Notes: generated by a model from the letters alone, not told the origin. A DNA stretch of 64,000 bases from Stenotrophomonas sp. ESTM1D_MKCIP4_1 (GCF_003086895.1 NZ_CP026004.1:3570731-3634730), one strand, 5' to 3'. Positions 50,222 to 59,143 are shown, counted from the first letter of the stretch. Translations and numbers: made by a program.

Positions 50222-52870
50222 ATGTACTGGCTCAGCCGCCACCGGATGCTGTTGCTGACCATCGCCGTGATGGTCGGCGGCACGGTGCTGTGCGCGATCA
50301 TCGCCGGCCATCTGGCCTGGCGGCGCGCGCTGGCTGCCGAGAGCAACCAGGTGCAGCGCCAGTTGCAGCTGTACGGCCAGGGCCTGCAGCAGCGCATCGA
50401 CCGCTTCGGCACCCTGCCGCAGGTGATGGCGCTGGACCCGGACCTGCTGCAGGCGCTGCGCACACCGCTGACGGCGGCTGAACGCCAGCGCCTGAACCTC
50501 AAGCTGCAGCGCGCCAACCAGGTCACGCGTACCTCGACCCTGACACTGGTCGGCCGCAATGGCGTTGCAGTGGCCGCAAGCAACTGGAATGAGCCGGCCA
50601 GCAACGTGGGCGAGGACTACGCCTACCGCCCCTACTACCAGCAGGCGATGGCCCATGGCCGGGGCCGCTTCTACGGCATCGGCATGACCACCAACGTGCC
50701 CGGCTACTTCATGTCCGAGGCCATTGTCGATGGCGATGGGCAGCGCATCGGCGTGATCGTCATCAAGATCGAGCTGTCGGCGCTGGAGCAGGAATGGCTG
50801 GGCAGCCCGGATGTGGTGCTGGCCAGTGACAACCACGATGTGGTGTTCCTGGCCAACCGCGATGCCTGGCGCTACCGGCTGCTGCGCCCGCTGGGGGCCG
50901 AGGAACGCCGCGAGATGCTCGATGCCCGCCAGTATGCGGACCGTTCGCTGCAGCCGTTGCGCGTGCGTACCGAGGACGTGCTGGCCGACGGTGGACGGAT
51001 GGTGCGCCTGCTCGATCCGGCGCTGCCGCAGGCCATGCTGTGGCAGACCCTGCCGCTGCGCGATGAAGACTGGAGCCTGCACCTGCTGCACGATGCCGGT
51101 GGTGCCGCCAGTGCCGGCCGGGCCGCCGCCATGGCCGGTGCCGCCGTGTGGATGGCATTGGGGTTCCTGACCCTGTTCGTGCAGCAGCGGCAGCGCCTGT
51201 CGCGGCACCGCCAACGCAGCCGCAGCGAACTGGAAACCCTGCTCAAGCAGCACGCGCAGGAGCTGCGAACCGCCCAGGATGGCCTGCTGCAGGCCGCCAC
51301 CGATGCCGACAGCGGGCTCAGCCGCAGCCTGGAGCACCTGCCGCAGGGTGTGGTGATCATCGACCGCGAATTGCGCCTGGTGGCGTGGAATTCGCGCTAC
51401 ATCGAACTGTTCCGCTTCCCGCAGGGGCTGGTGCGGGTGGGCCGGCCCATCGAAGAACTGTTCCGCTTCAATGCCCGCCGTGGCCTGCTTGGCCCCGGCC
51501 CCATCGACGATGCCATCGAGCGCCGCCTGAACCATCTGCGCAGCGGCCGCCCGCACATGCGCGAAAGCGAGAAGGACGACGGCACCGTGCTTGAGATCCG
51601 CGGCAACCCGTTGCCCGATGGCGGCTTCGTCACCAGCTATGCGGACATCACCAGCTACAAGAACGCTGCGCGTGAACTGCGCTCGCTGGCCGACGCACTG
51701 GAACACCGCGTGGCCGAGCGTACCCACGACCTGGACGAGGCGCGCCGCGAGGCCGTGCAGGCCAACCGCTACAAGACCCGTTTCGTCGCATCGGCCGTGC
51801 ACGACCTGCTGCAGCCGCTCAATGCGGCGCGCATGTTCGTTTCGGTGCTGCGCGCGCGCTTGAGTGGCGAAGCACGCGAACTCAGCGAGCATGTCGATGC
51901 CGCACTGGCTGCGCAGGACGCCATCCTCAACAGCCTGCTGGACATCTCCCGGCTGGAATCGGGTTCGCTGCAGACCCGCGTGCGTGCCTTCGCCCTGTCG
52001 CCACTGCTGGAAACCCTGGCGCGCGAATTCGGCATCGCCGCGCAGAGCCGCGGCCTGCAGCTGCACTGGGTCGACACCCGCGCAGTGGTGGTGAGTGATG
52101 AAGCACTGCTGCGCCGCATCCTGCAGAACTTCCTGTCCAATGCCCTGCGCTACACCCCGCGTGGTCGCGTGCTGATCGGCTGCCGCCGCGTGGGCGACCA
52201 GCTGCGCATCGAAGTGCACGACCAGGGCCCAGGCATTCCGGAGAGCCTGCAGGGCGAGATCTTCGAGGAATTCCGCCGCCTGAACGATGGCGTCGAACAG
52301 GAACGGGGCGCGGGCCTGGGGCTGGCCATCGTCGAGCGTATCGGCCGCCTGCTCGGGCACCGCATCAGTCTGCAATCCACCCTGGGCAAGGGCAGCGTGT
52401 TCGCGGTGAGCGTGGCACTGGGCCATGCCGACGATGTGGCCGCGCCGGCACCGCCGCCCGTGGTGGCCGCCGAACCATCCGACGACAGCCCACTGCGCCA
52501 ATGCCGGGTCTGGAGCATCGATGATGATCCGCGCGTGTGTGCCGCCACCCGCGCGCTGCTGGAGCGCTGGGGCTGCAACGTCGAGCTGGCCGATGGCCCG
52601 CAGGGCGCGCTGGAAATCGCCAGTGCACTGAACGTGCCGCAGTTGCTGCTGCTGGATGTACGCATGGGGCAATGGCACGGCCCGGACCTGTACGAGGCAC
52701 TGTGCAGATTGTGGCAGGCGCGGCCGCCGGTGATCCTGGTGACCGCCGAGCGCGATGAAGCGCTGAAGGCGCACGCCGCCGAACAGGGCTGGGGCTTCCT
52801 GCCGAAGCCCGTGCGCCCCCCGGCACTGCGGGCACTGATGACACAGATGCTGTTGCGGCACCGCGCGTAG
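50222..52870 (+). CDS. Hybrid sensor histidine kinase with DctB-like sensor
   Basis: An 882-residue protein: membrane helix 10-30; periplasmic double-Cache sensor 35-298 with the DctB-type ligand region ASNWNEPASNVGEDYAYRPYY...TTNVPGYFMSEA (119-166); helix 303-321; coiled coil; PAS 368-478 (SLEHLPQGVVIIDRELRLVAWN); HisKA with His527 (SAVHDLLQPLNAARM); ATPase with N-box near 638 and GLGLAIVERI; receiver with Asp812. The sensor suggests C4-dicarboxylate detection, but unlike DctB it carries its own receiver and no DctD-like partner is near. The NarL-type regulator at 53876 is the nearest possible output. The TAG stop lies within a REP. Confidence 0.9.
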   Translation: MYWLSRHRMLLLTIAVMVGGTVLCAIIAGHLAWRRALAAESNQVQRQLQLYGQGLQQRIDRFGTLPQVMALDPDLLQALRTPLTAAERQRLNLKLQRANQVTRTSTLTLVGRNGVAVAASNWNEPASNVGEDYAYRPYYQQAMAHGRGRFYGIGMTTNVPGYFMSEAIVDGDGQRIGVIVIKIELSALEQEWLGSPDVVLASDNHDVVFLANRDAWRYRLLRPLGAEERREMLDARQYADRSLQPLRVRTEDVLADGGRMVRLLDPALPQAMLWQTLPLRDEDWSLHLLHDAGGAASAGRAAAMAGAAVWMALGFLTLFVQQRQRLSRHRQRSRSELETLLKQHAQELRTAQDGLLQAATDADSGLSRSLEHLPQGVVIIDRELRLVAWNSRYIELFRFPQGLVRVGRPIEELFRFNARRGLLGPGPIDDAIERRLNHLRSGRPHMRESEKDDGTVLEIRGNPLPDGGFVTSYADITSYKNAARELRSLADALEHRVAERTHDLDEARREAVQANRYKTRFVASAVHDLLQPLNAARMFVSVLRARLSGEARELSEHVDAALAAQDAILNSLLDISRLESGSLQTRVRAFALSPLLETLAREFGIAAQSRGLQLHWVDTRAVVVSDEALLRRILQNFLSNALRYTPRGRVLIGCRRVGDQLRIEVHDQGPGIPESLQGEIFEEFRRLNDGVEQERGAGLGLAIVERIGRLLGHRISLQSTLGKGSVFAVSVALGHADDVAAPAPPPVVAAEPSDDSPLRQCRVWSIDDDPRVCAATRALLERWGCNVELADGPQGALEIASALNVPQLLLLDVRMGQWHGPDLYEALCRLWQARPPVILVTAERDEALKAHAAEQGWGFLPKPVRPPALRALMTQMLLRHRA

Positions 52871-52924
52871 CGTCGAGCGTGCTCGACTGGGCTGGCAACA
52901 GCAGTCGAGCAAGCTCGACTCTAC
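52867..52924. repeat. GTAG-type REP pair (GTCGAGC stem)
   Basis: GTAGCGTCGAGCGTGCTCGAC (52867-52887) and the inverted GTCGAGCAAGCTCGACTCTAC (52904-52924). The TAG of the first GTAG is the stop codon of the hybrid kinase. The same pair type occurs at 53800-53857, so two pairs bracket the ankyrin gene. Confidence 0.85.
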
Positions 52925-52957
52925 AATGGAAGCCCCCTTGTGCCAGGACGGCTATCC

Positions 52958-53794
52958 ATGCCGAAATCCCCAAAGACCGATGTTCCCGCTGACCTGTTTG
53001 CTGCTGCATGGGCAGCCAACGCGCAGGCCACGGCGACGCTTCTTGCAGCGGGCGCGGATGTACACGCCGTGGACGCCCATGGCTTCACCGCGCTGCAGCG
53101 CGCGGCCAGCAGTGCCGACCACGCGCCGATGGAAGACACGCTGGCCACGCTGCGCCTGTTGATCGATGCCGGCAGCCCGCTTGAGCACGAAGCCAATGGC
53201 GGACGCACTGCGTTGTACCTGGCGGCCGAATTCTCGCCGGACGGGCCGGAAGCCGTGCAACTTCTGGTGGATGCCGGCGCACGGCCGGACGTGCGAGACG
53301 CACACGGAAACCACGTCGTGGAGAACGCCTGGTCTGCACAGGTGAAAGCTTTGCTGTGCGCGCTCACGGGCCACGCGCCACCCGAAGCGCCGGTACGCAA
53401 ACCCGACCGGAAGATGTCCGCCGCTGCCTGGAAACTGGCGCGGGCAAAGATCGATGCGGCCTTTGCAGCTCTGGAGGCAACGGGCATCGTCACTGGCCAC
53501 GCGCAGGGGGATACCCAGGACGACGGCCATGACGACACCCACGAGCGCTTCGTTGAACGCGGCGGTACCGCTGCCGGCCTGAGAGGATTCTGCTTCTATT
53601 CCGGCGATGACATGAAACGCGCCAAGCGCACCAGCGATCTGTCCATCGGCTTCTGGGGCCCGCCCGACAGCGCTGCCATGGAGCGGATCGGGCAGGCCAT
53701 CGTGGACGCTTTCGCCAGTCTGGGCCTGCCTGCAGAGTGGGACGGCACCGAAGGCATGCGCCCCATCATTGATCTGCGTTCCCTCAGCGTCTGA
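52958..53794 (+). CDS. Ankyrin-repeat protein with DUF6891-like C-terminal domain
   Basis: A 278-residue protein, no signal peptide. Residues about 10-125 hold three ankyrin repeats (ATATLLAAGADVHAVDAHGFTAL, LRLLIDAGSPLEHEANGGRTAL, VQLLVDAGARPDVRDAHG). The C-terminal 135 residues (AAFAALEATGIV..., GFCFYSGDDMKRAKRTSDLSIGFWG, LPAEWDGTEGMRPIIDL) resemble an uncharacterised domain I recall as DUF6891. Function unknown. Start ATG at 52958 rather than GTG 52940, given AGGACGG. Both flanks are REP pairs, so the gene is a separate unit between kinase and regulator. Confidence 0.75.
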   Translation: MPKSPKTDVPADLFAAAWAANAQATATLLAAGADVHAVDAHGFTALQRAASSADHAPMEDTLATLRLLIDAGSPLEHEANGGRTALYLAAEFSPDGPEAVQLLVDAGARPDVRDAHGNHVVENAWSAQVKALLCALTGHAPPEAPVRKPDRKMSAAAWKLARAKIDAAFAALEATGIVTGHAQGDTQDDGHDDTHERFVERGGTAAGLRGFCFYSGDDMKRAKRTSDLSIGFWGPPDSAAMERIGQAIVDAFASLGLPAEWDGTEGMRPIIDLRSLSV

Positions 53795-53799
53795 CGACT

Positions 53800-53857
53800 G
53801 TAGCGTCGAGCTTGCTCGACTGGCATTTCCAGCCCAGTCGAGCAAGCTCGACTCTAC
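53800..53857. repeat. GTAG-type REP pair (GTCGAGC stem), second copy
   Basis: GTAGCGTCGAGCTTGCTCGAC (53800-53820) and inverted GTCGAGCAAGCTCGACTCTAC ending 53857. It lies between the convergent ankyrin and NarL-type regulator genes and can form stable hairpins on both strands. Confidence 0.85.
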
Positions 53858-53875
53858 AAAAGCAGCAACACAGGG

Positions 53876-54523
53876 TCAGATCCCGTCCGCGTCACCTTCC
53901 GGTTCCAGCGCCTTCACCAGCACCGCCGCCTGGGTGCGGCTGTGGCACTCGAGCTTCTTCAGGATGGCGGTCACGTGCACCTTCACCGTGTTCTCGGCCA
54001 GGCCCAGTTCGTAGGCGATCTGCTTGTTGAGCAGGCCATCGGCCAGGCACAGCAGCACGCGGAACTGCTGGGGGGTGAGCTGGGCCAGGCGCGCGGCCAG
54101 CAGCGCGTCGGACTCACTGCGCTCGGGCGCCATCGCCGGGAACCACAGGCTGCCGTCGAGCACCATCTGCACCGCCTGGCCGATGGTCTCGGCCGGGGCC
54201 GACTTGGGGATGAACCCGGCGGCGCCGAACTGCTGCGCGCGGCGGATCACCCGCGGGTGGTCGTTGGAGGAAAGAATCACCACCGGGATATCCGGGTGCG
54301 AGCCACGCACATGCAGCAGCGCCGAGAAACCGTGCGCACCCGGCATGGTCAGGTCCAGCAGCACCAGGTCCACCTCGGGCTGGGCGTCGAGGGCTTCGGC
54401 CAGGGCATCGGCGCTGGCTACCTCGCGCACCTGCGCCAGCGGCAGGCTCTGCCGCAGCGACTGCACCACCGCCGAACGCAGCAGCGGATGGTCATCGGCG
54501 ATCAGGATGGTGTATTCGCTCAT
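53876..54523 (-). CDS. NarL/FixJ-family response regulator
   Basis: A 215-residue regulator: receiver domain 1-120 with phospho-acceptor Asp57 (VDLVLLDLTMPG) and Lys near IPKSAPAE, then a LuxR-type helix-turn-helix (LTPQQFRVLLCLADGLLNKQIAYELGLAENTVKVH). It follows the tctD-tctE-binding protein genes on the same strand after 49 bases, and is 1 kb from the hybrid kinase, so its kinase partner could be either. ATG at 54523; ribosome site weak. Confidence 0.9.
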   Translation of the reverse strand: MSEYTILIADDHPLLRSAVVQSLRQSLPLAQVREVASADALAEALDAQPEVDLVLLDLTMPGAHGFSALLHVRGSHPDIPVVILSSNDHPRVIRRAQQFGAAGFIPKSAPAETIGQAVQMVLDGSLWFPAMAPERSESDALLAARLAQLTPQQFRVLLCLADGLLNKQIAYELGLAENTVKVHVTAILKKLECHSRTQAAVLVKALEPEGDADGI

Positions 54524-54572
54524 GGGGCCATTGTACCCGTCCGCCGGCCATGGACCGGCGCCAGCCGCGGGC

Positions 54573-55628
54573 TCAGCGCCCGGCCGGCTCCACGCTGCTG
54601 CGCCAGGCATCGAGGAACTGGCGCCGCTTCAGCGCATCGAGGTACACCAGCAGGCCCGGGCCAAGCTGGATGGGACGGCGGCTGCGGCCCGGCGTGTCGC
54701 CCGTACGGGCGTTGCCGGTCACGATCGGCATCAGCCGAGCCTCGCGCGAAAGCACCTGCTGGCCACGCGGCGACAACAGGTAATCGAGGAAGCGCCGTGC
54801 TTCTTCCGGGTGCGGGCCGGTACGCGGAATGACCGCGGTGCGCAGCACGACCAGGGTGTAGTCCTCCGGTTCGATGATGGCCAGGGGTGCACCACCATCG
54901 ATGCGTGCCTGCGCGTACGATCCCAGCACGTTGTACACCAGCGACAGCTCGCCACTGGCAACCTTGTCCAGCAGCACGCCCGTGCGTTCTTCGCGCAGCA
55001 CCGCGTTGTCGCCCAGCGCCCCCAGCAGTGCACCGGCAATGCTGCCGCGCTGCGCGTCCTGGGTCGCCAGCAGATAGCCCACGCTGCTGCGCTCGATGTC
55101 ATAGGTGCCGACCCTGCCGCGCAACGGCGTGCCCTCGGCGCGCAGCAGGTCCAGCAGCTGGCGGCGCGTATGCGGTGCCTTCGCCGCTGGCAGGCGACGG
55201 GTGTTGTAGACCATCACCACCGGTTCGTAGCTGATGCCGAAGGCCTCGCTGCGCCACTGCGCCCAGGCGGGCAGCGCGGCGGTCTGTGCCGAACGATGCG
55301 GCAGCGCGTGGCCATCGTTCACCAGCTTGGTCTGCAGGTCCATGCCGCTGGAAATCAGCAGGTCCGGCGAATCCGGTCCGGCCCGATCATGCAGGTAACG
55401 CGCGTACAGATCCTGGGTGATGATGTCTTCGTACACCACTTCGGTGCCAGGGTGCAGCCGCTGGTAATCGGCGATGACCACGGCGAACACTTCGATGTCG
55501 GTGGTGCCATGAATGCGCAGCTGCGCGGTGACCGGCCCCTGCGCGGTGAAGCGGCGCACGTCTCCCGGCGCAGCCAGCACCGGCAGCGCCAGCAGCAGGG
55601 CAAACGTGGTGGCGAACAAGCGGATCAT
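54573..55628 (-). CDS. Periplasmic solute-binding protein in the tct operon
   Basis: A 351-residue precursor with a signal peptide (1-19, ending VLAA). It has the fold signs of class II ABC substrate-binding proteins (iron/spermidine/phosphonate type): LRIHGTTDIEVF, VVYEDIITQDLYARY, DLLISSGMDLQTKLVNDG. Its ATG overlaps the tctE stop by 4 bases (ATGA), so it is made with the kinase. No ABC permease or ATPase is nearby, so a sensory role, presenting ligand to TctE, is likelier than transport. Ligand unknown. Confidence 0.85.
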   Translation of the reverse strand: MIRLFATTFALLLALPVLAAPGDVRRFTAQGPVTAQLRIHGTTDIEVFAVVIADYQRLHPGTEVVYEDIITQDLYARYLHDRAGPDSPDLLISSGMDLQTKLVNDGHALPHRSAQTAALPAWAQWRSEAFGISYEPVVMVYNTRRLPAAKAPHTRRQLLDLLRAEGTPLRGRVGTYDIERSSVGYLLATQDAQRGSIAGALLGALGDNAVLREERTGVLLDKVASGELSLVYNVLGSYAQARIDGGAPLAIIEPEDYTLVVLRTAVIPRTGPHPEEARRFLDYLLSPRGQQVLSREARLMPIVTGNARTGDTPGRSRRPIQLGPGLLVYLDALKRRQFLDAWRSSVEPAGR

Positions 55629-57016
55629 GAACTGCTCCGGGGCAGACGGATGGTGGCGACAAGGCCACCCTGCGGGCGGTTGCTCAGGTCGATATGGCCG
55701 CCATGGCTGTCGACCACGCGCTTGACGATGGCCAGGCCGAGGCCAGCGCCACCGGCCGGCGCGCCTTCCCCCCGGGCGAAACGCTCGAATACGCGCCCTG
55801 CATCGGCCGCCGCGATGCCCGCACCATGGTCGGCAATGGTGAGTATCGCGTGCCCGCCTTCGACAGTGAGCGCGATCTGCAGGGGGCCATCACCACCGTA
55901 CTTCAGCGCGTTGTCCACCAAGTTCTTGATCGCCTCGCGCAGCAGCAGCGCGTCGCCATGCACCTGCACGGGCTCAGCCGTCATCGCCAGCTGCACGCGG
56001 GGCGCTGGGCCGGCCTGCGGCAATGCTTCATGCAGGGCCTGGTGCACGGTCTCGACCAGGTCCACCGCAGCGAAACGCTGCAGGTTGGAGCGATGGATCA
56101 CGCTGGCATCGCTGAGAAGCTGGTTGAGCAGGCGGCTCATGTGAGTGGCGTTGCGTTCGATGGCCTGCAGGCTGCGGCGCATGTCCTGCGGATCGTCGTC
56201 ATCCAGCGCCAGCTGTGCCTGCGCGCGCAGTGCGGCCAGCGGCGTACGCATCTGGTGTGCGGCCTCGGCCATGAACGCGCGCAGCGTCTCGTTGCTGCTG
56301 GACAGGCGTTCCATGAACCGGTTCAGTGCCGCCACCATCTGGTCCATCTCGCGCGGCACGCGTGCATCCAGCGGCTTCAGGTCGGACGGTTCGCGCCGCG
56401 ACAGTTCGCGCTCCACGCGCACCAGCGGCCGGAAGGCGCGGTGCACACCGAAGGCCACCAGGGCGAGCAGCATCAGCGACAACACACCGATCGCCAGCAG
56501 CGCGCGGGTCACCATGTCCTGCGCCAAGGCCTCGCGCGCACGGCGGGTCTGCCCCACCTGCACCTGCACCTCGCCCTGCGCGGAGGCTGCCGCGAAGCTG
56601 CGGCTGACCACCACGAAGCGCACGGTCTCGCCACTGTAGAGCGCGTCAAACAACTGCGGCTGCGTGCCGGGCCGGCGTGGCGGCGCCGGCAGGTCGCCAT
56701 AGCCGGTGATGAGAATGCCGCGGCTGTCGGCCACGCGGTAGAACACGCGGTCTTCCGGCGCCATTGCCAGCAGATCCAGCGCGGCATACGGCAGATCCAC
56801 CTGCCACTGGCCATCCACCAGCGCCACCGAATCGGCGATGGACAGGGCAGAAGACACCAGCAGATGGTCGTAGGAACGGTTGGCGGCGCGCTGGCCGTAA
56901 TCGCGTGCTGCAAACAGCAGCGCCACGGCGAACACTGCCAGCAGCGTACCCAGGTACAGCAGCAGCGTGCGCCGCAGCGAACCGGGCGCGGCTCCGGCAG
57001 GACGCACCTCAGCCAT
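55625..57016 (-). CDS. tctE: Sensor histidine kinase TctE-like
   Basis: A 463-residue kinase: membrane helix about 16-36, periplasmic region of about 120 residues, second helix near 170-190, HAMP, HisKA with the phosphorylated His in MAEAAHQMRTPLAALRAQ, and HATPase_c (NLVDNALKYGGDGP, GAGLGLAIVKRVVDSHGG). It matches the 2CSK_N type N-terminal domain of tricarboxylate sensors. Start ATG at 57016 overlaps the end of tctD by 8 bases. Paired with TctD, it probably controls the adjacent citrate-type transporter and porin. Confidence 0.9.
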   Translation of the reverse strand: MAEVRPAGAAPGSLRRTLLLYLGTLLAVFAVALLFAARDYGQRAANRSYDHLLVSSALSIADSVALVDGQWQVDLPYAALDLLAMAPEDRVFYRVADSRGILITGYGDLPAPPRRPGTQPQLFDALYSGETVRFVVVSRSFAAASAQGEVQVQVGQTRRAREALAQDMVTRALLAIGVLSLMLLALVAFGVHRAFRPLVRVERELSRREPSDLKPLDARVPREMDQMVAALNRFMERLSSSNETLRAFMAEAAHQMRTPLAALRAQAQLALDDDDPQDMRRSLQAIERNATHMSRLLNQLLSDASVIHRSNLQRFAAVDLVETVHQALHEALPQAGPAPRVQLAMTAEPVQVHGDALLLREAIKNLVDNALKYGGDGPLQIALTVEGGHAILTIADHGAGIAAADAGRVFERFARGEGAPAGGAGLGLAIVKRVVDSHGGHIDLSNRPQGGLVATIRLPRSSS

Positions 57017-57701
57017 CGCCGTCGCCGCTGCCGTCGCCGGCTTCTTCCAGCAGGTAACCCACGCCACGCACGGTGGTGATGCGCAGCGGTGCACCGGCCA
57101 GCTTCTTTCTCAACCGGCCGATATACAGTTCGATGGCGTTCGGCCCGGCCTCATCGTCGAAACCGAACAGGCCATTGCCGATCTCATCCTTACCCACCAC
57201 CTGGCCGAGGCGGCCGACCAGGATCTCCAGCAGGCGGTACTCGCGGTTGGGCAGTTCGATCGGCTCGCCATCCACGGTGACGCGGTGCGCGGCGTTGTCG
57301 AACTGGAATCCGCCCACCTGTACCACCTCGCTGGCCTGGCCACGCGCGCGGCGCAGCAGCACGCGGCAGCGTGCCTCGAACTCGCGGAAATCGAACGGTT
57401 TGCCCAGGTAGTCATCGGCGCCCACATCCAGCGCCTGCACGCGGTCCTCGATGCCATCGCGCGCGGTCAGCATCAGCACCGGCGTGCTGTCGCCACGTTC
57501 GCGCATGCCCGCCAGCACACGCAGGCCATCCAGCTTGGGCAGGCCGATATCCAGCACCACCAGGTCGAAGCTCTGGTAGCGCAGCACGCTCGCGGCGGCC
57601 AGGCCGTCGGCCTGCCAGTCCACCGCGTGCCCGCTGCGGCGCATTCGACGGATGATGGCATCGGCCAGATCCGGATTGTCTTCGACCAGCAGCAGGCGCA
57701 T
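57009..57701 (-). CDS. tctD: OmpR-family response regulator TctD-like
   Basis: A 230-residue regulator: receiver 1-115 with Asp51 (LVVLDIGLPKLDG), Thr in MLTARD and Lys in YLGKPFDF; then a winged helix (LPNREYRLLEILVGRLGQVV...IELYIGRLRKKL...ITTVRGVGYLLEEA). First gene of the leftward tctD-tctE-binding protein unit. It is divergent from a porin and CitMHS gene, its likely targets. Start ATG at 57701; an upstream in-frame extension lacks family similarity. Confidence 0.92.
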   Translation of the reverse strand: MRLLLVEDNPDLADAIIRRMRRSGHAVDWQADGLAAASVLRYQSFDLVVLDIGLPKLDGLRVLAGMRERGDSTPVLMLTARDGIEDRVQALDVGADDYLGKPFDFREFEARCRVLLRRARGQASEVVQVGGFQFDNAAHRVTVDGEPIELPNREYRLLEILVGRLGQVVGKDEIGNGLFGFDDEAGPNAIELYIGRLRKKLAGAPLRITTVRGVGYLLEEAGDGSGDGDG

Positions 57702-57833
57702 CGGCAGGGAGCGGGAAGGCACGAGGAGGGAAGCGAATGCTACCGCGTGCGGCGCGACGGCGTCTGGCAAGCCATACCCGGCGAGCGCAGCGGCCAGCAT
57801 TTACGCTGCACCGCACAAACCGCTGACAGGACG

Positions 57834-57929
57834 ATGACAGCTACGGCAACCCAGACTGCGGCCGCGCACCATCCGGTGCCCACGATTGCCGCGCGCCCGG
57901 CGCGCACCTGGGAGGGTTTGTGGAACTGA
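57834..57929 (+). CDS. Possible 31-residue leader frame upstream of porin
   Basis: ATG at 57834 after AGGA opens a 31-codon frame that ends at 57929, 10 bases inside the porin gene in another frame. It could couple translation to the GTG start of the porin. The peptide (Thr/Ala/Pro-rich) is not recognised. Weak evidence. Confidence 0.25.
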   Translation: MTATATQTAAAHHPVPTIAARPARTWEGLWN

Positions 57930-59092
57930 AGTTTGCCTGGCAGCGCCCCGCCGCCATGATGGCCCTGGCTGCGCTGGCTGCGCCGGCCTTTGCGGAAGAC
58001 CACCGGCCGGTGACCGCCACCGTCGGCGGCCGCCTGCACCTGGATTTCGCCACGTTCGACAACGACGATCGCGGCACCCCGAACAAGGACGACACCGAGA
58101 TCCGCCGTGCCTGGGTGGATGTGTCGGGCAAGTTTTTCGTGGTCGACTACAAGGCCGAGGCCGATTTTTCCGGGGACCGCGTCGAAGCCAAGGACGTCTA
58201 CCTCAGCCGCAGCTTCGGCAAGGCCGGCAAGCTGACGGTCGGCCAGTTCAAGCAGTATTTCTCGCTGGATGACCGCACCAGTTCCAACTACGGCAGCTTC
58301 CTGGAGCGCGGCAACGCCGGCACCACCCTGGCACCGCTGTACCGTCTGGGCGCGTCCTGGCAGGCCAATCCGGGCGACTTCACCTGGGCGGCCAGCCTCT
58401 ACAGCCTGGAAAGCATCGACGCCTGGCAGGTGAAGGGTCGTGCTGCCGGTGGCCGCGTCACCTGGGCCCCCTCGCCCAGCGACGGCGACGTGCTGCACCT
58501 GGGCCTGTCGCTGGCCCACGAGGCCTATGACAATCCGGGCAGCAACGGCACCCCGGGCCTGAAGATCCGCCCGCGCCCGGCCGGCCACCTGTCCGACGAA
58601 AGCCGCCTGACCCTGGTCGACTTCTCCGCCGGCCGCGACACCGACGTCAACAAGTGGTCGCTGGAATACGCGCAGGTGCGCGGCCCGCTTTCGTGGCAGG
58701 GTGAGTTCAGCGGCGCGACCTTCGACGACGGCGCCCAGCGCGGTGACGTCATGGCCGCCTACGGCATGCTCAGCTGGTTCGTCACCGGCGAAAGCAAGGC
58801 CTACGACCGCAAGACCGGGCGCTTCGCCCGGGTGAAGGACATCCGCCACAAAGCCGGTGCCTTTGAAGTCGCGCTGCGCTACGACCAGATGTGGGGCGCC
58901 CAGCACCTCGACGGCGCACCGGACCTGCGCCGTGGCAGTACCGCCGCCTGGACGCTGGGCGGCAACTGGTACCTGCGCGACAACCTGCGCTTCATGCTCG
59001 ATGTCATCGAAAGCCGCAACCGCGATCGTCTCGCGGGGGTGACGCTGGACCGCACGCGTGCGGTCACCGGCCGCCTGCAATTCGATTTCTGA
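57920..59092 (+). CDS. Outer-membrane porin, OprO/OprP-like
   Basis: A 390-residue precursor. The signal peptide reads to AFAED near residue 26. The barrel has typical OprO/P features: VGGRLHLDFATFDND, DTEIRRAWVDVSGKF, KAEADFSGDRVEAKDVYLSRSF, and closes with LQFDF. The start is GTG at 57920 with GGAGGG just ahead (spacing short); ATG at 57956 would cut into the signal peptide. It precedes a CitMHS transporter by 51 bases, so it probably lets tricarboxylates through the outer membrane. Distant relative of the porin at 48987. Confidence 0.9.
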   Translation: MELKFAWQRPAAMMALAALAAPAFAEDHRPVTATVGGRLHLDFATFDNDDRGTPNKDDTEIRRAWVDVSGKFFVVDYKAEADFSGDRVEAKDVYLSRSFGKAGKLTVGQFKQYFSLDDRTSSNYGSFLERGNAGTTLAPLYRLGASWQANPGDFTWAASLYSLESIDAWQVKGRAAGGRVTWAPSPSDGDVLHLGLSLAHEAYDNPGSNGTPGLKIRPRPAGHLSDESRLTLVDFSAGRDTDVNKWSLEYAQVRGPLSWQGEFSGATFDDGAQRGDVMAAYGMLSWFVTGESKAYDRKTGRFARVKDIRHKAGAFEVALRYDQMWGAQHLDGAPDLRRGSTAAWTLGGNWYLRDNLRFMLDVIESRNRDRLAGVTLDRTRAVTGRLQFDF

Positions 59093-59143
59093 CGCCCCAT
59101 CCCCTCCCCTTCCCCACGTCCTGTCTTCATTAGGAGTCCGCAG

